A DNA stretch of 64,000 nt from assembly GCF_002102185.1 (NCBI RefSeq), contig NZ_LQOW01000008.1, positions 90,439 to 154,438 on the forward strand. The letters run 5' to 3'. Below the pieces are notes generated by a model. The model saw nothing but the letters and a program-made list of their open reading frames with translations. It had not been told where the DNA came from and ran no database searches. The position numbers were made by a program, and so were the translations under genes. This DNA comes from Mycobacterium fragae (GTDB lineage: Bacteria > Actinomycetota > Actinomycetes > Mycobacteriales > Mycobacteriaceae). Shown piece after piece: positions 43,780-52,575 of this stretch (positions are counted from its first letter, which is position 1; the number at the start of each line of letters is the position of its first letter).

Positions 43780-45087
43780 ATGTTCTCCGAGACGCGCTAC
43801 GCGCTGAACGGCGATTTGCGCGTCGCGTATCGCACATCGCATGAGGGTGAGCGCGACATCGTGTTGGTTTCTCCCCCGTTTACAAACTGTGAGGTCTTTA
43901 CTGAGCTGCCGTCTATCCAAGGCTGGATTGAGGCGATGACATCGCTGGGTCGACTCGTCTTCTTCGACCAGCTGGGCACGGGGGTGTCCGATCCGGCGCA
44001 GCCGACTTTGGAGCTATGGGCCGACAGCATCAACGCGGTGCTTGACGATCTGGGAAGCGGCGAAGCGGTCCTCGTCGCGATCGACGGCACGTTCGCGGAA
44101 TCGGCGTTATTCGCTGCGACCTATCCATCCCGCACAACCGCGCTGGTTGTGCTCGAGGGCTATGCCGATCCGCTTTTTGAACGCGTCAAGAGCTCCACAC
44201 CCGAGGAGTTGCCCGGTGCCGCGGTCGCCACGTGGGGTACGGGGGAGCTTGCGCATCTCGCGAATCCGGATATGCCGTGGAACGAGGAGATTCGGGCAAC
44301 CTGGGCACGGCACGAACGCCTGGCGGCAAGCCCAGGGACCTTTGCTCACATGAGGGCTCTGTCGGACGACATCGACGTGCGGGCGTTGCTGCCCACAGTC
44401 CGCGTGCCGACACTCGTACTCCATCACACCGACGACCGCTTTATCCCGCTCAAGTATGGCAAGGACATCGCCGACCGCATACCGGGCGCGAAATATGTTG
44501 AGCTTCCGGGGCGCAACGTTTTCCACTTCGTCGAACCGTGGCGTCAATCCTTCCAGGAGATCGCCGAGTTCCTCACCGGGCACCAAGCGGAAGTGGCCGA
44601 CGACCGCGTGCTCGCCACCATCCTGTTCACCGACATCGTCGACTCGACGCGCCGGGCCGCGGAGATGGGTGACAGGGACTGGCATGCGTTGCTTGATGCG
44701 CACGACGCCGTGGTGCGGTCGCAGCTCGCTCGGTTTCGAGGCCGCGAGGTGAACACATCGGGTGATGGCTTTCTGGCGATGTTCGACGGCCCTCAGCGGG
44801 CGATCCGCTGCGCGATGGCGATCCGCGACGCGGTAGCTGCGCTGGGTATCCAGGTGCGCGCCGGGCTGCACACCGGGGAGTGCGAGGTCCGCCGTGAAGA
44901 CATCGGTGGGATCGGCGTGCACATCGGCGCCCGCGTGAGCGCACTGGCAGGGCCGAACGACGTGCTCGTGTCGAGCACGTTGCGCGACCTTGTGATCGGG
45001 TCCGGGCTGGAGTTCGAGGAGCGCGGCTCCTATCAGCTCAAGGGCGTGCCCGGCGAATGGCGCCTCTTTGCCGTCGCCTCTGGTTGA
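43780..45087 (+). CDS. alpha/beta-hydrolase domain fused to class III adenylate/guanylate cyclase
   Basis: 435 aa. Residues 1-265 form an alpha/beta-hydrolase domain whose elbow reads V-A-I-D-G-T (Asp102 replaces the nucleophilic Ser), so it probably binds rather than hydrolyses a ligand. Residues 275-435 form a class III nucleotide cyclase catalytic domain: metal Asp in FTDIVDST (Asp285) and SGDGFLA (Asp329), and VHIGARVSALAG with Arg385. The usual Asn of VNxAAR is His381. Predicted soluble homodimer making cAMP (or cGMP) in response to a hydrophobic ligand; hydrolase-cyclase fusions are known in mycobacteria. Confidence 0.87.
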   Translation: MFSETRYALNGDLRVAYRTSHEGERDIVLVSPPFTNCEVFTELPSIQGWIEAMTSLGRLVFFDQLGTGVSDPAQPTLELWADSINAVLDDLGSGEAVLVAIDGTFAESALFAATYPSRTTALVVLEGYADPLFERVKSSTPEELPGAAVATWGTGELAHLANPDMPWNEEIRATWARHERLAASPGTFAHMRALSDDIDVRALLPTVRVPTLVLHHTDDRFIPLKYGKDIADRIPGAKYVELPGRNVFHFVEPWRQSFQEIAEFLTGHQAEVADDRVLATILFTDIVDSTRRAAEMGDRDWHALLDAHDAVVRSQLARFRGREVNTSGDGFLAMFDGPQRAIRCAMAIRDAVAALGIQVRAGLHTGECEVRREDIGGIGVHIGARVSALAGPNDVLVSSTLRDLVIGSGLEFEERGSYQLKGVPGEWRLFAVASG

Positions 45088-45115
45088 CGTCGAATCTCGT
45101 TGGCGGGCTTGCCCA

Positions 45116-45493
45116 TCAGATCGGAGTCCATACTCCGTTGTTCCAGAATCCCCAACTGTTGTCAGTAGTTTTCCATATCACCTTGGCCCCGGGTGCCCAC
45201 GACGGTGGAGGTGGCTGCGGCGGCGCCCAGAGCGGCGGCGGGCCCCAGGGTCCCCAGCCCGCGGGACCGTACGGGCCTCCCGGCCCTTGCCAGGCGTGGC
45301 ATTGATTCCAGTCCCAGTCCGAGACTTTGCCCCAGCCGGGATCCCATTGATCACCAGGGCACCAGTGATAGCTCGGCCCCGGCGCCGCCTGCCCGACGCC
45401 GGCGGCCAGTCCCAGAGCGGTAAATGCCAGCCCGACACCCGTCAGCGCGCTGGCGCACAGTCGAACCCACGGTCTCGTTTGATTCGCAATCAT
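45116..45493 (-). CDS. small secreted Trp/Pro/Gly-rich protein
   Basis: 125 aa with a Sec signal peptide (WVRLCASALTGVGLAFTALGLAAGVGQA, likely cut after GQA) and a mature part rich in Trp, Pro and Gly: CPGDQWDPGWGKVSDWDWNQCHAW, then PPPLWAPPQPPPPSWAPG. Two Cys could pair. Mycobacteria have a family of such small exported proteins of unknown function. The ATG overlaps the stop of the upstream SRPBCC frame (ATGA), indicating coupling. No enzymatic motif. Confidence 0.75.
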   Translation of the reverse strand: MIANQTRPWVRLCASALTGVGLAFTALGLAAGVGQAAPGPSYHWCPGDQWDPGWGKVSDWDWNQCHAWQGPGGPYGPAGWGPWGPPPLWAPPQPPPPSWAPGAKVIWKTTDNSWGFWNNGVWTPI

Positions 45494-45961
45494 GAGTGGT
45501 GATTATTCGCCAAGGGGCCGGCCCCCTGTGCCTCTTGGGCCAGCGCCTCTGCCAGACGCGTATACGAGGCAGCGAGCCTGGCCTTCAAAAATTTCTCGAA
45601 GCCGGGGATGCGCGGTGCGCACGTCACGGTCCAGGTGATGCGGGACCCGTTCGGGCGATCATCAATGTGGATATCGCCCCGGTAGTCCTTCAGCGGCACG
45701 TACCACGGAAACGATGCGACGTAGGCATGATTGATGTGGTCGCGTTCCATCGATGATCTCGTCGCGTATCACGCTGAGCCCGATGCGCATCCGCCTGATG
45801 CCGCCCCGTCCGGTGTCGGGCTCTCCGCGTCGCTCCCATAACGCGGCAGACATATTCGGCATGAAAGCGGGCCAATGCTCGACATCCATCAGCACGTCAT
45901 ATATCGCTTCAGGTTTCGCGCTTGACAGTTGCTCGACCCGGCATGACACAGACCCAGCCAT
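45490..45961 (-). pseudogene. SRPBCC (polyketide cyclase/START-like) protein, frameshifted
   Basis: Two adjacent frames make one SRPBCC protein of about 155 aa. The first, from the ATG at 45961, reads VSCRVEQLSSAKPEAIYDVLMDVEHWPAFMPNM...RDEIIDG. The second continues ERDHINHAYVASFPWYVPLKDYRGDIHIDDRPNGSRITWTV...ARLAASYTRLAEALA. The switch lies near 45750. The joined sequence has the expected strand order and the DYRG...W-T-V signature of the family. A one-base indel (sequencing or real) would cause it. The second frame remains coupled to the secreted protein gene. Confidence 0.7.
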
Positions 45962-46140
45962 GCTGCCGAAACGTACTACAGCGCTCAGCTAAACGCGCTA
46001 ACTCAGACAAATCCCGCGCACGTGCTACCGCACGACTGACGTCAAGGATCTTTCAAGAATCCTGTCGTACCTTACGCATTGCCTGCCACCACGACGACCT
46101 CGGCGCATGATGGGGCACATTCGCGAGAAAGGACTCAGAA

Positions 46141-46707
46141 ATGGGCAATCCCTGGTGGGGCTGGATCGTGGTGGTCGGCGTACCCCTGATCTGCCTGCTG
46201 GGCGGCATGATCGCTAGGAGCTTCGCCGGGCGCCGGAGCGGACTCGACAGCAAGGAGCTGGCGGTAGTGCGTCGAGCGGCGCGGGTCGGCGGCGGTGAAT
46301 TCGTCGGCCGCACGTTGGGGTACGGTTTTTTAGCCGCTCTGCAAGTTCCTCCGCCCCTTGATCTGCGAGCCTTCCGGCACTACAAGGACCGCGCCGCCGC
46401 CAAAAAAGACTTCGGCTTTGACCCGAGAAAACAGAACCGCGCGGAGGGTGTCATCTTTTGGTTCCACGAGCTTCGTCTCACTAGGACCGAGCTGATCAAG
46501 GGCTACGAGGAGAACGCCCAGCGCATTCCGCTACACGGGCTCACCGCCACCGTCAGGACGGGCCAAACTGTTCAAATCACAATCGAAGGGCCACGCACGA
46601 AGTTCGTTTACCGCAACGCGTTTGACGCCAGGTCCAACCTCAGACGCGCGCAGCAGTTCGCCGCCCTCCTGAATTACGAAGCGAGCCTCCAAGGTGCACC
46701 CCTGTGA
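46141..46707 (+). CDS. membrane-anchored protein of unknown function
   Basis: 188 aa, one N-terminal transmembrane helix (WIVVVGVPLICLLGGMIARSF, about 8-28) followed by a cytosolic domain: basic linker, then EGVIFWFHELRLTRTELIKGYEENAQRIPLHGLTATVRTGQTVQITIEGP. This resembles short-PH/DUF4429-like 'IPL-xxV' modules in general appearance, but I do not recognise the family. AAAGGA precedes the ATG. Stands alone between the SRPBCC region and the convergent FadD gene. Confidence 0.65.
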   Translation: MGNPWWGWIVVVGVPLICLLGGMIARSFAGRRSGLDSKELAVVRRAARVGGGEFVGRTLGYGFLAALQVPPPLDLRAFRHYKDRAAAKKDFGFDPRKQNRAEGVIFWFHELRLTRTELIKGYEENAQRIPLHGLTATVRTGQTVQITIEGPRTKFVYRNAFDARSNLRRAQQFAALLNYEASLQGAPL

Positions 46708-46732
46708 CGGCACGCAATGACGCCCCGCGTCG

Positions 46733-48232
46733 CTACCCGCCGCGGGCCTCGATCATTGCCGAGCGGTTGATCTTGGTTGCCGCCGTGCGGGGGATCTGAT
46801 CGATGAACTCCACCGTCTTGGGAACCTTGTACGCGGCCAACCGGCTCTTCGCGTACTGAATCACCTGCTGTTCGGTCAGCGTCGCACCGTCGGCGAGCTG
46901 TACCACCGCGTGCACGCGGCGTCCCCATTCCGGATCGGCAAGCCCAATGACGACGACGTCGGCGATGTCGTGGTGTTCAGCCAGCGCGCTTTCCACCTCG
47001 GCCGGAAAGACATTGGCGCCACCGGTGATGATCATGTCGGATCGCCGGTCGGCGATATACAGGTAGCCGTCGGCGTCGACGTGACCGATGTCGCCGGCGG
47101 AACGAAAGCCATCGGGCGTCGACGGCAGCGGCGGCGCCCCGCCCAGATAGCGGTATCCCGCGCTCATCGGAGACCGTAGGTACACCTCACCGCGCTCACC
47201 GGGCCCGAGGGGATTTCCGTTCGGGTCGAGAATGCGGATCTCGGTGTCGCGGAAGCCGCGCCCGACACTGCCCGGATGAGCCAGCCATTCGTCGCCCCGC
47301 AACGCGGTGAGCCCGAGGTTTTCGGTCATCCCGTAGGCCGTCACGATCTGCTCGGGCTTCAGCAATTCGAACCACCGATGCTGCAACGCGGGCGGCATGA
47401 CCGCAGCACCCTGCAGAATCCAGACGACCGGCGAGAAGTCCTTCCGGTCTATGCCCGGTAGCGCCGCGATGCGCCCGAGCATCGTCGGTGTGGCGGTGAA
47501 ATTCGTGACCTGGTAGCGCTTGACGGCTTCCACAACCGCTGCGGCATCGAACTTTTCGAGCACCACGAGACGGTCGCCGCCCAGCAGGTAGCTGAGTGGT
47601 GAGAAACCGTTGGTGTGATACATCGGCCCGGGCACCAGAATCGTCTGCGGCTGGGCCACCGGCGTCCACGCCGACAGGAACGGCACGCTGTGCTCCGGAG
47701 TCCACAGCCCGGGGGCCAGGGTGAGGATCACCTTGGGTACGCCGGTTGACCCGCTGCTGCATATCCCGTTGGCGCTGGGGGACACGGCGACGGGAAGCGG
47801 GGCGCCCGGCTGGCGGGCGGCGCTAGCCGCGAGTTCTGACCGGTTTTGTTCGTCGACCAGAACGGCGGGATCGATCACCGCCAACACCCGGGACCGCTCC
47901 CAGTCCGGCAGATCCCATCGCATCGGAATCGGAACGGCGCCGATCTTCCAGCAGCCCAGTGCAGCCAGCACCAGGTGCTCGGAGTTCGGAATCGCAAGCG
48001 CAACAAGGGAACCGAATGTCGCGCCCGCAGCCGCCAGTGCCCGCCCCCATTGGTTGGCCCGGACCTCGAGCTCGGCGAACGTCAGCCGCTGCGCGCTGCC
48101 GTCCGGTGCCAGCGTGACCAGCGCCTGCTCGTCCCCGAGTTGGTCGGCGAGTTGCCGCAGCTTGGTGCCGAACGGGATTCCCTCGTCTTGCCGGCCGGGA
48201 GCTTCCCCGGTCGCGACTGCCCCGGCACTCAC
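46733..48232 (-). CDS. acyl-CoA synthetase (FadD-type AMP-ligase)
   Basis: 499-aa ANL ligase: P-loop ICSSGSTGVPKVIL, YGMTENLGLTAL, IADRRSDMIITGGANVFPAEVESAL and TAATKINRSAM with the terminal catalytic Lys. The GTG start overlaps the stop of the FadE gene upstream (GTGA). Last gene of the five-gene FadE-FadE-FadE-FadE-FadD operon; it should supply the CoA ester consumed by the dehydrogenases. Confidence 0.9.
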   Translation of the reverse strand: MSAGAVATGEAPGRQDEGIPFGTKLRQLADQLGDEQALVTLAPDGSAQRLTFAELEVRANQWGRALAAAGATFGSLVALAIPNSEHLVLAALGCWKIGAVPIPMRWDLPDWERSRVLAVIDPAVLVDEQNRSELAASAARQPGAPLPVAVSPSANGICSSGSTGVPKVILTLAPGLWTPEHSVPFLSAWTPVAQPQTILVPGPMYHTNGFSPLSYLLGGDRLVVLEKFDAAAVVEAVKRYQVTNFTATPTMLGRIAALPGIDRKDFSPVVWILQGAAVMPPALQHRWFELLKPEQIVTAYGMTENLGLTALRGDEWLAHPGSVGRGFRDTEIRILDPNGNPLGPGERGEVYLRSPMSAGYRYLGGAPPLPSTPDGFRSAGDIGHVDADGYLYIADRRSDMIITGGANVFPAEVESALAEHHDIADVVVIGLADPEWGRRVHAVVQLADGATLTEQQVIQYAKSRLAAYKVPKTVEFIDQIPRTAATKINRSAMIEARGG

Positions 48233-49173
48233 GCCGGCTCCGTTGCCATCGGCTCGGAGAATAGTGTCTCCAGTTGCCCGCCGCGAACGCCGGGGATCAT
48301 GCGCTGTGCGAGCACCTCGCTGCTCACCGGCAGCCGGATGAGCGGCTGGGTGTGCCGGTCGAGGACGCTGACATCGGATTCGTCGCAGAAACCGAGCGCG
48401 CCGAGCAGCTGGTGGGCGTTACGCAGCACCTGTCGTGCGGTATCGGCGGCCTTGAGCCGCAGGATCAGGGCGTCGGCCGAACGGACCTGTGCGGCTGCCG
48501 ATTCCACCCGCCAGGTGGTGTACTTGGCCAGTTCATGAAGTCCGCGCACCGCGACCGAAGCATCGGCGACGGTGAACCGGACCGCCTGAAACTCCGCCAG
48601 CGGCTTGCCGAATTGAACCCTGGCCAGCACGTGCTGCCGGGTGATCTCCAATGCCTGCTGCAAGGCGCCCAAAATTCGCCACGATCCCAATATCAGGTGT
48701 AGGTCGATGTCGGCCATCGGCACAGCGCCGTCGGGCTCACTCAATGTGGCGGGCACCAGAAACGGCCCGAGTTTGGCGCCGGTGCGCGACGACGGTGCCG
48801 GGTGGTAGCGCGTTCCGTCGAGGTCGGCGGCGATCCAGTCGCCTGCCAAGTCTCCGTGGTCGATACGCGGCGCTTCGGGATTCACCAGGGCCAGTCGGAC
48901 GCCGTCGATCGCCAGCAGCTCCTCGACCAGTGGGTAGGGCAGCGCCGTCGCGCCGGCGGCCTGGCAAAGCACGGCGGCCGCCAGTAGATCGTCGGCCCCG
49001 GATCTGACGTCGAGTTCGAACGCGCCGAGGTCGGCCAGCGCGTTACGCGCGTCCTGCCGGATACGGTCCTCGGTCTCGGCGCGCAGCGCCGCCTGCGGGC
49101 CGCCGAACCGGGCCAGCCGTTTGGCGGCGACCGCAGCGAACTCGGCAATGTCTTCTGGCAGAGCGGTATTCAC
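48229..49173 (-). CDS. acyl-CoA dehydrogenase-like protein, short (fourth FadE of operon)
   Basis: 314-aa, shorter than normal ACADs (about 380). The N-terminal helices and C-terminal bundle are present (QVRFTVADASVAVRGLHELAKYTTWRVESAA, AHQLLGALGFCDESDVSVLD), while the middle beta domain is reduced. This fits the non-FAD-binding partner subunit of heteromeric FadE enzymes. ATGA overlap with the upstream FadE and GTGA with FadD. Probably pairs with the neighbouring 384-aa FadE. Confidence 0.82.
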   Translation of the reverse strand: MNTALPEDIAEFAAVAAKRLARFGGPQAALRAETEDRIRQDARNALADLGAFELDVRSGADDLLAAAVLCQAAGATALPYPLVEELLAIDGVRLALVNPEAPRIDHGDLAGDWIAADLDGTRYHPAPSSRTGAKLGPFLVPATLSEPDGAVPMADIDLHLILGSWRILGALQQALEITRQHVLARVQFGKPLAEFQAVRFTVADASVAVRGLHELAKYTTWRVESAAAQVRSADALILRLKAADTARQVLRNAHQLLGALGFCDESDVSVLDRHTQPLIRLPVSSEVLAQRMIPGVRGGQLETLFSEPMATEPA

Positions 49174-50324
49174 CGGCGATCTCCCAAGGCGTCACGTGCG
49201 ACCAGCATTCGCTGCACTTCAATGGTCCCCGATGCCACAGTGGCCGCCTGAGCGTAGCGCCAGTGGTCCTCGACTGCCCCGTGCAACCGCGCGGAAGTAC
49301 CGCTGTCCAGCGCCGACGGGCCGAGCACGTCGAATAGCAACTCGGCGACCTGCTGGTCGCACGTAGTGGTCGCGATGCGAGCAGCGCTGGCCGCCGCCCC
49401 CGCCGACGGGTCGTCCTGCAGGGAAACCGCGCGGTAGGCGAGCAGCCTGGCGACCCGCAGATCGATCAACGCGCGCACCCAGCGGGCGCGGATCGATTCG
49501 GGCAAGCGGTCCCAGTCGTCCCCGAGTTCGGTTTGCATCCGGTCGAGTAGCGATTCGCACCGCGCGTAGCGGGCGATCCCGACGCGCTCGAACGCGAGCG
49601 CTTCACGCATCACCCGCCAGCCGTCGCCGACGTCACCGAGCACCTCGTCGGCGAATACCTCGACGTCATCGAGGAATAACTCATTGAGGTGGTGAGGTCC
49701 CAGCATCGACCGGATCGGCCGTACGGTGATACCGGGCCGGTCCATCGGGACGAGAAACAGGCTGATCCGCTTCGGCTTCGGGGCATGCGGGTCGGTGCAC
49801 GCCGCCAGCACGCACCACGACGCCATCTGCGCGTAGGAGGTCCAGACCTTCTGACCGGTCACGCGCCACCCGTCGCCATCGGGAACGGCGCGGGTGCGCA
49901 ACGATGCGAGATCGGTTCCGGCTTCCGGCTCGGAAAAGCCTTGGCACCAGATCACTTCCCCCGCGGCGATAGCCGACAGGTGCCGCGCCTTCTGCTCCGC
50001 TGTGCCGTAGCGCATTATCGCGGGCCCGACCCAGTTGATCCCCATGTACTGGGCGCCGCGGGGTTCGTGGTGGGCCCACATCTCCTCGCGCAGTACCGTC
50101 TGCTGCCAGATCGAACCGCCGCCACCGCCGTGTTCTTTGGGCCAGGCCAGGGCCAGCAGCCCGTCGGAGGCCAGCAGCTTGCAAAACGACTCCGTCGTCG
50201 CGAGGTCTCGCGGATCGTCGGTGCACGCCCCGAGGAAGCCGTCGGGGATATGCGCGGAAATCAAGTCGCGCAACTGCTTTCTGAGATCGGCGGCGTCGGC
50301 GCCGAGGTCATAATCCATCGTCAT
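49170..50324 (-). CDS. acyl-CoA dehydrogenase (third FadE of operon)
   Basis: 384-aa FadE: LALAWPKEHGGGGGSIWQQTVLREEMWAHHEPRG, the substrate/FAD loop GFSEPEAGTDLASLRTRA, TGQKVWTSYAQMA, and C-terminal VASGTIEVQRMLVARDALG. The start at the ATGA overlap follows the operon's pattern; a second ATG 6 nt on has better Shine-Dalgarno spacing (AAGGG). Likely the FAD-binding subunit of a heteromer with the short FadE downstream. Confidence 0.9.
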   Translation of the reverse strand: MTMDYDLGADAADLRKQLRDLISAHIPDGFLGACTDDPRDLATTESFCKLLASDGLLALAWPKEHGGGGGSIWQQTVLREEMWAHHEPRGAQYMGINWVGPAIMRYGTAEQKARHLSAIAAGEVIWCQGFSEPEAGTDLASLRTRAVPDGDGWRVTGQKVWTSYAQMASWCVLAACTDPHAPKPKRISLFLVPMDRPGITVRPIRSMLGPHHLNELFLDDVEVFADEVLGDVGDGWRVMREALAFERVGIARYARCESLLDRMQTELGDDWDRLPESIRARWVRALIDLRVARLLAYRAVSLQDDPSAGAAASAARIATTTCDQQVAELLFDVLGPSALDSGTSARLHGAVEDHWRYAQAATVASGTIEVQRMLVARDALGDRR

Positions 50325-51424
50325 CCCTTCGGCAGTCCGAGCAGCCGCTCGGCGATGATGTTGCGTTGGATCTCGGATGTCCCGCCGTAGATGGTCGCCG
50401 CCAGCGCGTCCTGGCGTTCGAAGAGCAGGTCGGGGTCGCTGGCCGAACCGGGCCCGGCCGCGGCGGCGCTGAGTTCCCAAACTCGTTGCAGTGTCACCGA
50501 ACCGAGCAGTTTGAGGATGTCGGCTTCCGGACTCGGCCGACCGGCGAGCTCGTTGTACAGCGCGCGGTATCCGGTGGCTCGCAGCGCCTCGGCGTCGGCG
50601 AGCAGTGAGCCCAACTCGGTGTAGACGTCTTCACCTTTTTGCCCGTCGGCCCGCTGGATCGAGTCGAGGCCTCGCTGGATCTCGACCCAGTTCATCACCC
50701 AGATCATTTGGCGCTCATGCTGCAACGACGCCAGCGCCACCTGCCAGCCGCCGTTGTAGGGCCCCAGCAAATTGGCCACCGGCACCTCGACGTCGTCGAG
50801 CAGGACCTCGCAGAAGGTCTCGTCGGAAATCGACGCCATCCGAATGGGCTCGGTGGACACACCGGGAGATTCGAGATCGAGAATGAGGCAGGAAATGCCG
50901 CGGTGCTTGGGTGCGGCCGGGTCGGTCCGGGCATAGAGCGTGCACCACCGCGACAGGTGGGCTTGAGTGGTCCAGATCTTGCGGCCGTTGACCCGGAACC
51001 GATCGCCATCACGCTCGGCGCGGGTACGCAAGCCGGCGAAATCGGATCCCGCTTCGGGCTCCGACATGCCCAACGCCCACCACTCGTCGCCGCGCAGCAG
51101 CGGAACCAGCAGCCGGTCGATCTGCTCAGGGGTGCCGAACTGGCGGATTGCCGGGGCGGCGACGTTGGGGCCGGCGATGTTGGGCAGCTTTGGCGCCGAG
51201 CGCAGCGCGCCTTCGAGCCGAATCTCCATCGCGTCGCGCAGGCCGAGCGATCGACCGCCGTGCTCGCGCGGCCAGGTTGGCTGCAACCACCCGGCCTCGA
51301 AGCAGGCCCGTTGATAGTCGCGGCGCAGCGTGAGATCCCAGCGGTAGTCGCGATAGCGGTCGTAGTAATCGCCGGGCAGAAAATCAGTCAACCACGCACT
51401 GAACTCGGCGACGATGCCGGTCAT
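50321..51424 (-). CDS. acyl-CoA dehydrogenase (second FadE of operon)
   Basis: 367-aa FadE: GWLQPTWPREHGGRSLGLRD, MSEPEAGSDFAGLRTRAERDG, VNGRKIWTTQAHLSRW, FCEVLLDDVEVPVANLLG, and a canonical C-terminus IYGGTSEIQRNIIAERLLGLPKG. ATGA overlaps at both ends of the gene. Pairs naturally with the first FadE of the operon as an alpha/beta set. Substrate unknown. Confidence 0.92.
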   Translation of the reverse strand: MTGIVAEFSAWLTDFLPGDYYDRYRDYRWDLTLRRDYQRACFEAGWLQPTWPREHGGRSLGLRDAMEIRLEGALRSAPKLPNIAGPNVAAPAIRQFGTPEQIDRLLVPLLRGDEWWALGMSEPEAGSDFAGLRTRAERDGDRFRVNGRKIWTTQAHLSRWCTLYARTDPAAPKHRGISCLILDLESPGVSTEPIRMASISDETFCEVLLDDVEVPVANLLGPYNGGWQVALASLQHERQMIWVMNWVEIQRGLDSIQRADGQKGEDVYTELGSLLADAEALRATGYRALYNELAGRPSPEADILKLLGSVTLQRVWELSAAAAGPGSASDPDLLFERQDALAATIYGGTSEIQRNIIAERLLGLPKG

Positions 51425-52485
51425 GCGCCACCACCAGCGAAATGGCCGCCCACCGCGTGGTAGAGCGCGCGGCTGTCTCCCAGCGCCGTCGCGCCTTGCC
51501 AGGCGTGCCGCAGATACAGATGTATGTCGTGCTCCCATGTCTGGGCGATGGCGCCGTGAACTTGGACGGCAGTACGGGCACAGCTGACCGCCGCTTCTCC
51601 GGCCGCTGCCTTGGCCAGCGCCGCGGCGGTCCAGCCCGCGGCCGGTGTAGTCGTGGGGTCGTCGAGGCGCACGGCCGCCGCGTAGGTGAGGCTGCGGGCG
51701 CGCTCGACGGCGACGTAGTTGTCGGCCAGCGCATGCTTGATTCCCTGGAAGGCGCCGATCGGCTTGCCGAACTGCTGCCGCGATTTCGCATGCTCGACCG
51801 AGCGGGCCAGGGCGGCAGCCGCCACGCCGACCAGGTCGGCGGCCGACGCGACCAGCGGTGTCGCCAATGCCGTCTCGACGTCCACGCCGGCGGTGGCAAT
51901 CGGCGCGCTGTCGATCTCGACGTCGGCGATCGGTTGGGCGGGGTCGGTGCATTCGGTCGCGTGCACGGTGACGCCGTCGCCGACGCGCGCGACGGCGGCG
52001 ATCGGCCCGTCCGTCGATGTGGCCAGGGTGACGATCAGCTCCGCGCGGGAAAGGCCGGCGACGGCGACCGCGCGGCCGCGCAGGCGCCCGTCCTGCAGCG
52101 TCGTCGGCACACCCGGCAGCCGACGGCCGGGCGGATGGATGGCCAGCGCAGCGACCACCCCGTCGGCGATCTCGCCTAGGACGTCATCGACTCCCGGTCC
52201 GGCGGCACGCAGCACACCGGCGGCCAGCCCGACGCTGCTCAGCAGGGGAATAGGGGCGATGGCGGCACCGCATTCCTCCAAAACGACAGCCAGGTCGAGC
52301 CGGTCGTACTCGCCTCCCGCGGCGAGTTCGGTCCAACCGAGATCGACAACCGTCTTCCACACGGTGCGCCAGCGTTCGGAATCCGTCATCGCCTGCCGCG
52401 CCACCCCGGGCGGGCACTCGGTGCGCAGGACGTCACGCACGCTGTCGCGCAGCGCCAGCTGTCCGGAATTCAGACCGACGTCCAT
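51421..52485 (-). CDS. acyl-CoA dehydrogenase (first FadE of operon)
   Basis: 354-aa FadE-like subunit: LALRDSVRDVLRTECPP, VDLGWTELAAGGEYDRLDLAVVLEECGAAIAPIPLL, AKSRQQFGKPIGAFQGIKHALADNYVAVERARSLTYAAA and VQVHGAIAQTWEHDIHLYLRHAW. The weak middle domain resembles partner subunits of heteromeric ACADs. AGGGG precedes the ATG (MDVGLNSG), which directly follows an AT-rich promoter element. First gene of the operon. Confidence 0.88.
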   Translation of the reverse strand: MDVGLNSGQLALRDSVRDVLRTECPPGVARQAMTDSERWRTVWKTVVDLGWTELAAGGEYDRLDLAVVLEECGAAIAPIPLLSSVGLAAGVLRAAGPGVDDVLGEIADGVVAALAIHPPGRRLPGVPTTLQDGRLRGRAVAVAGLSRAELIVTLATSTDGPIAAVARVGDGVTVHATECTDPAQPIADVEIDSAPIATAGVDVETALATPLVASAADLVGVAAAALARSVEHAKSRQQFGKPIGAFQGIKHALADNYVAVERARSLTYAAAVRLDDPTTTPAAGWTAAALAKAAAGEAAVSCARTAVQVHGAIAQTWEHDIHLYLRHAWQGATALGDSRALYHAVGGHFAGGGA

Positions 52486-52496
52486 AAGGCCCCTAA

Positions 52497-52513
52497 CATA
52501 ATAAAAATAGTAA
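52497..52513. promoter_or_regulatory. AT-rich promoter element of the four-FadE operon
   Basis: CATAATAAAAATAGTAA, 15 of 17 identical to the element upstream of the 24-kb P450 operon. On the minus strand TATTATG fits a -10 box with only about 12 bp to the start codon. The shared sequence beyond the hexamer suggests common regulation. Confidence 0.45.
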
Positions 52514-52575
52514 ACTAGCGGGACAGGCGTCAATCGTTGCGGCGGGCTGCGGGCAGATCCGTAGGGTGTTCAGCT

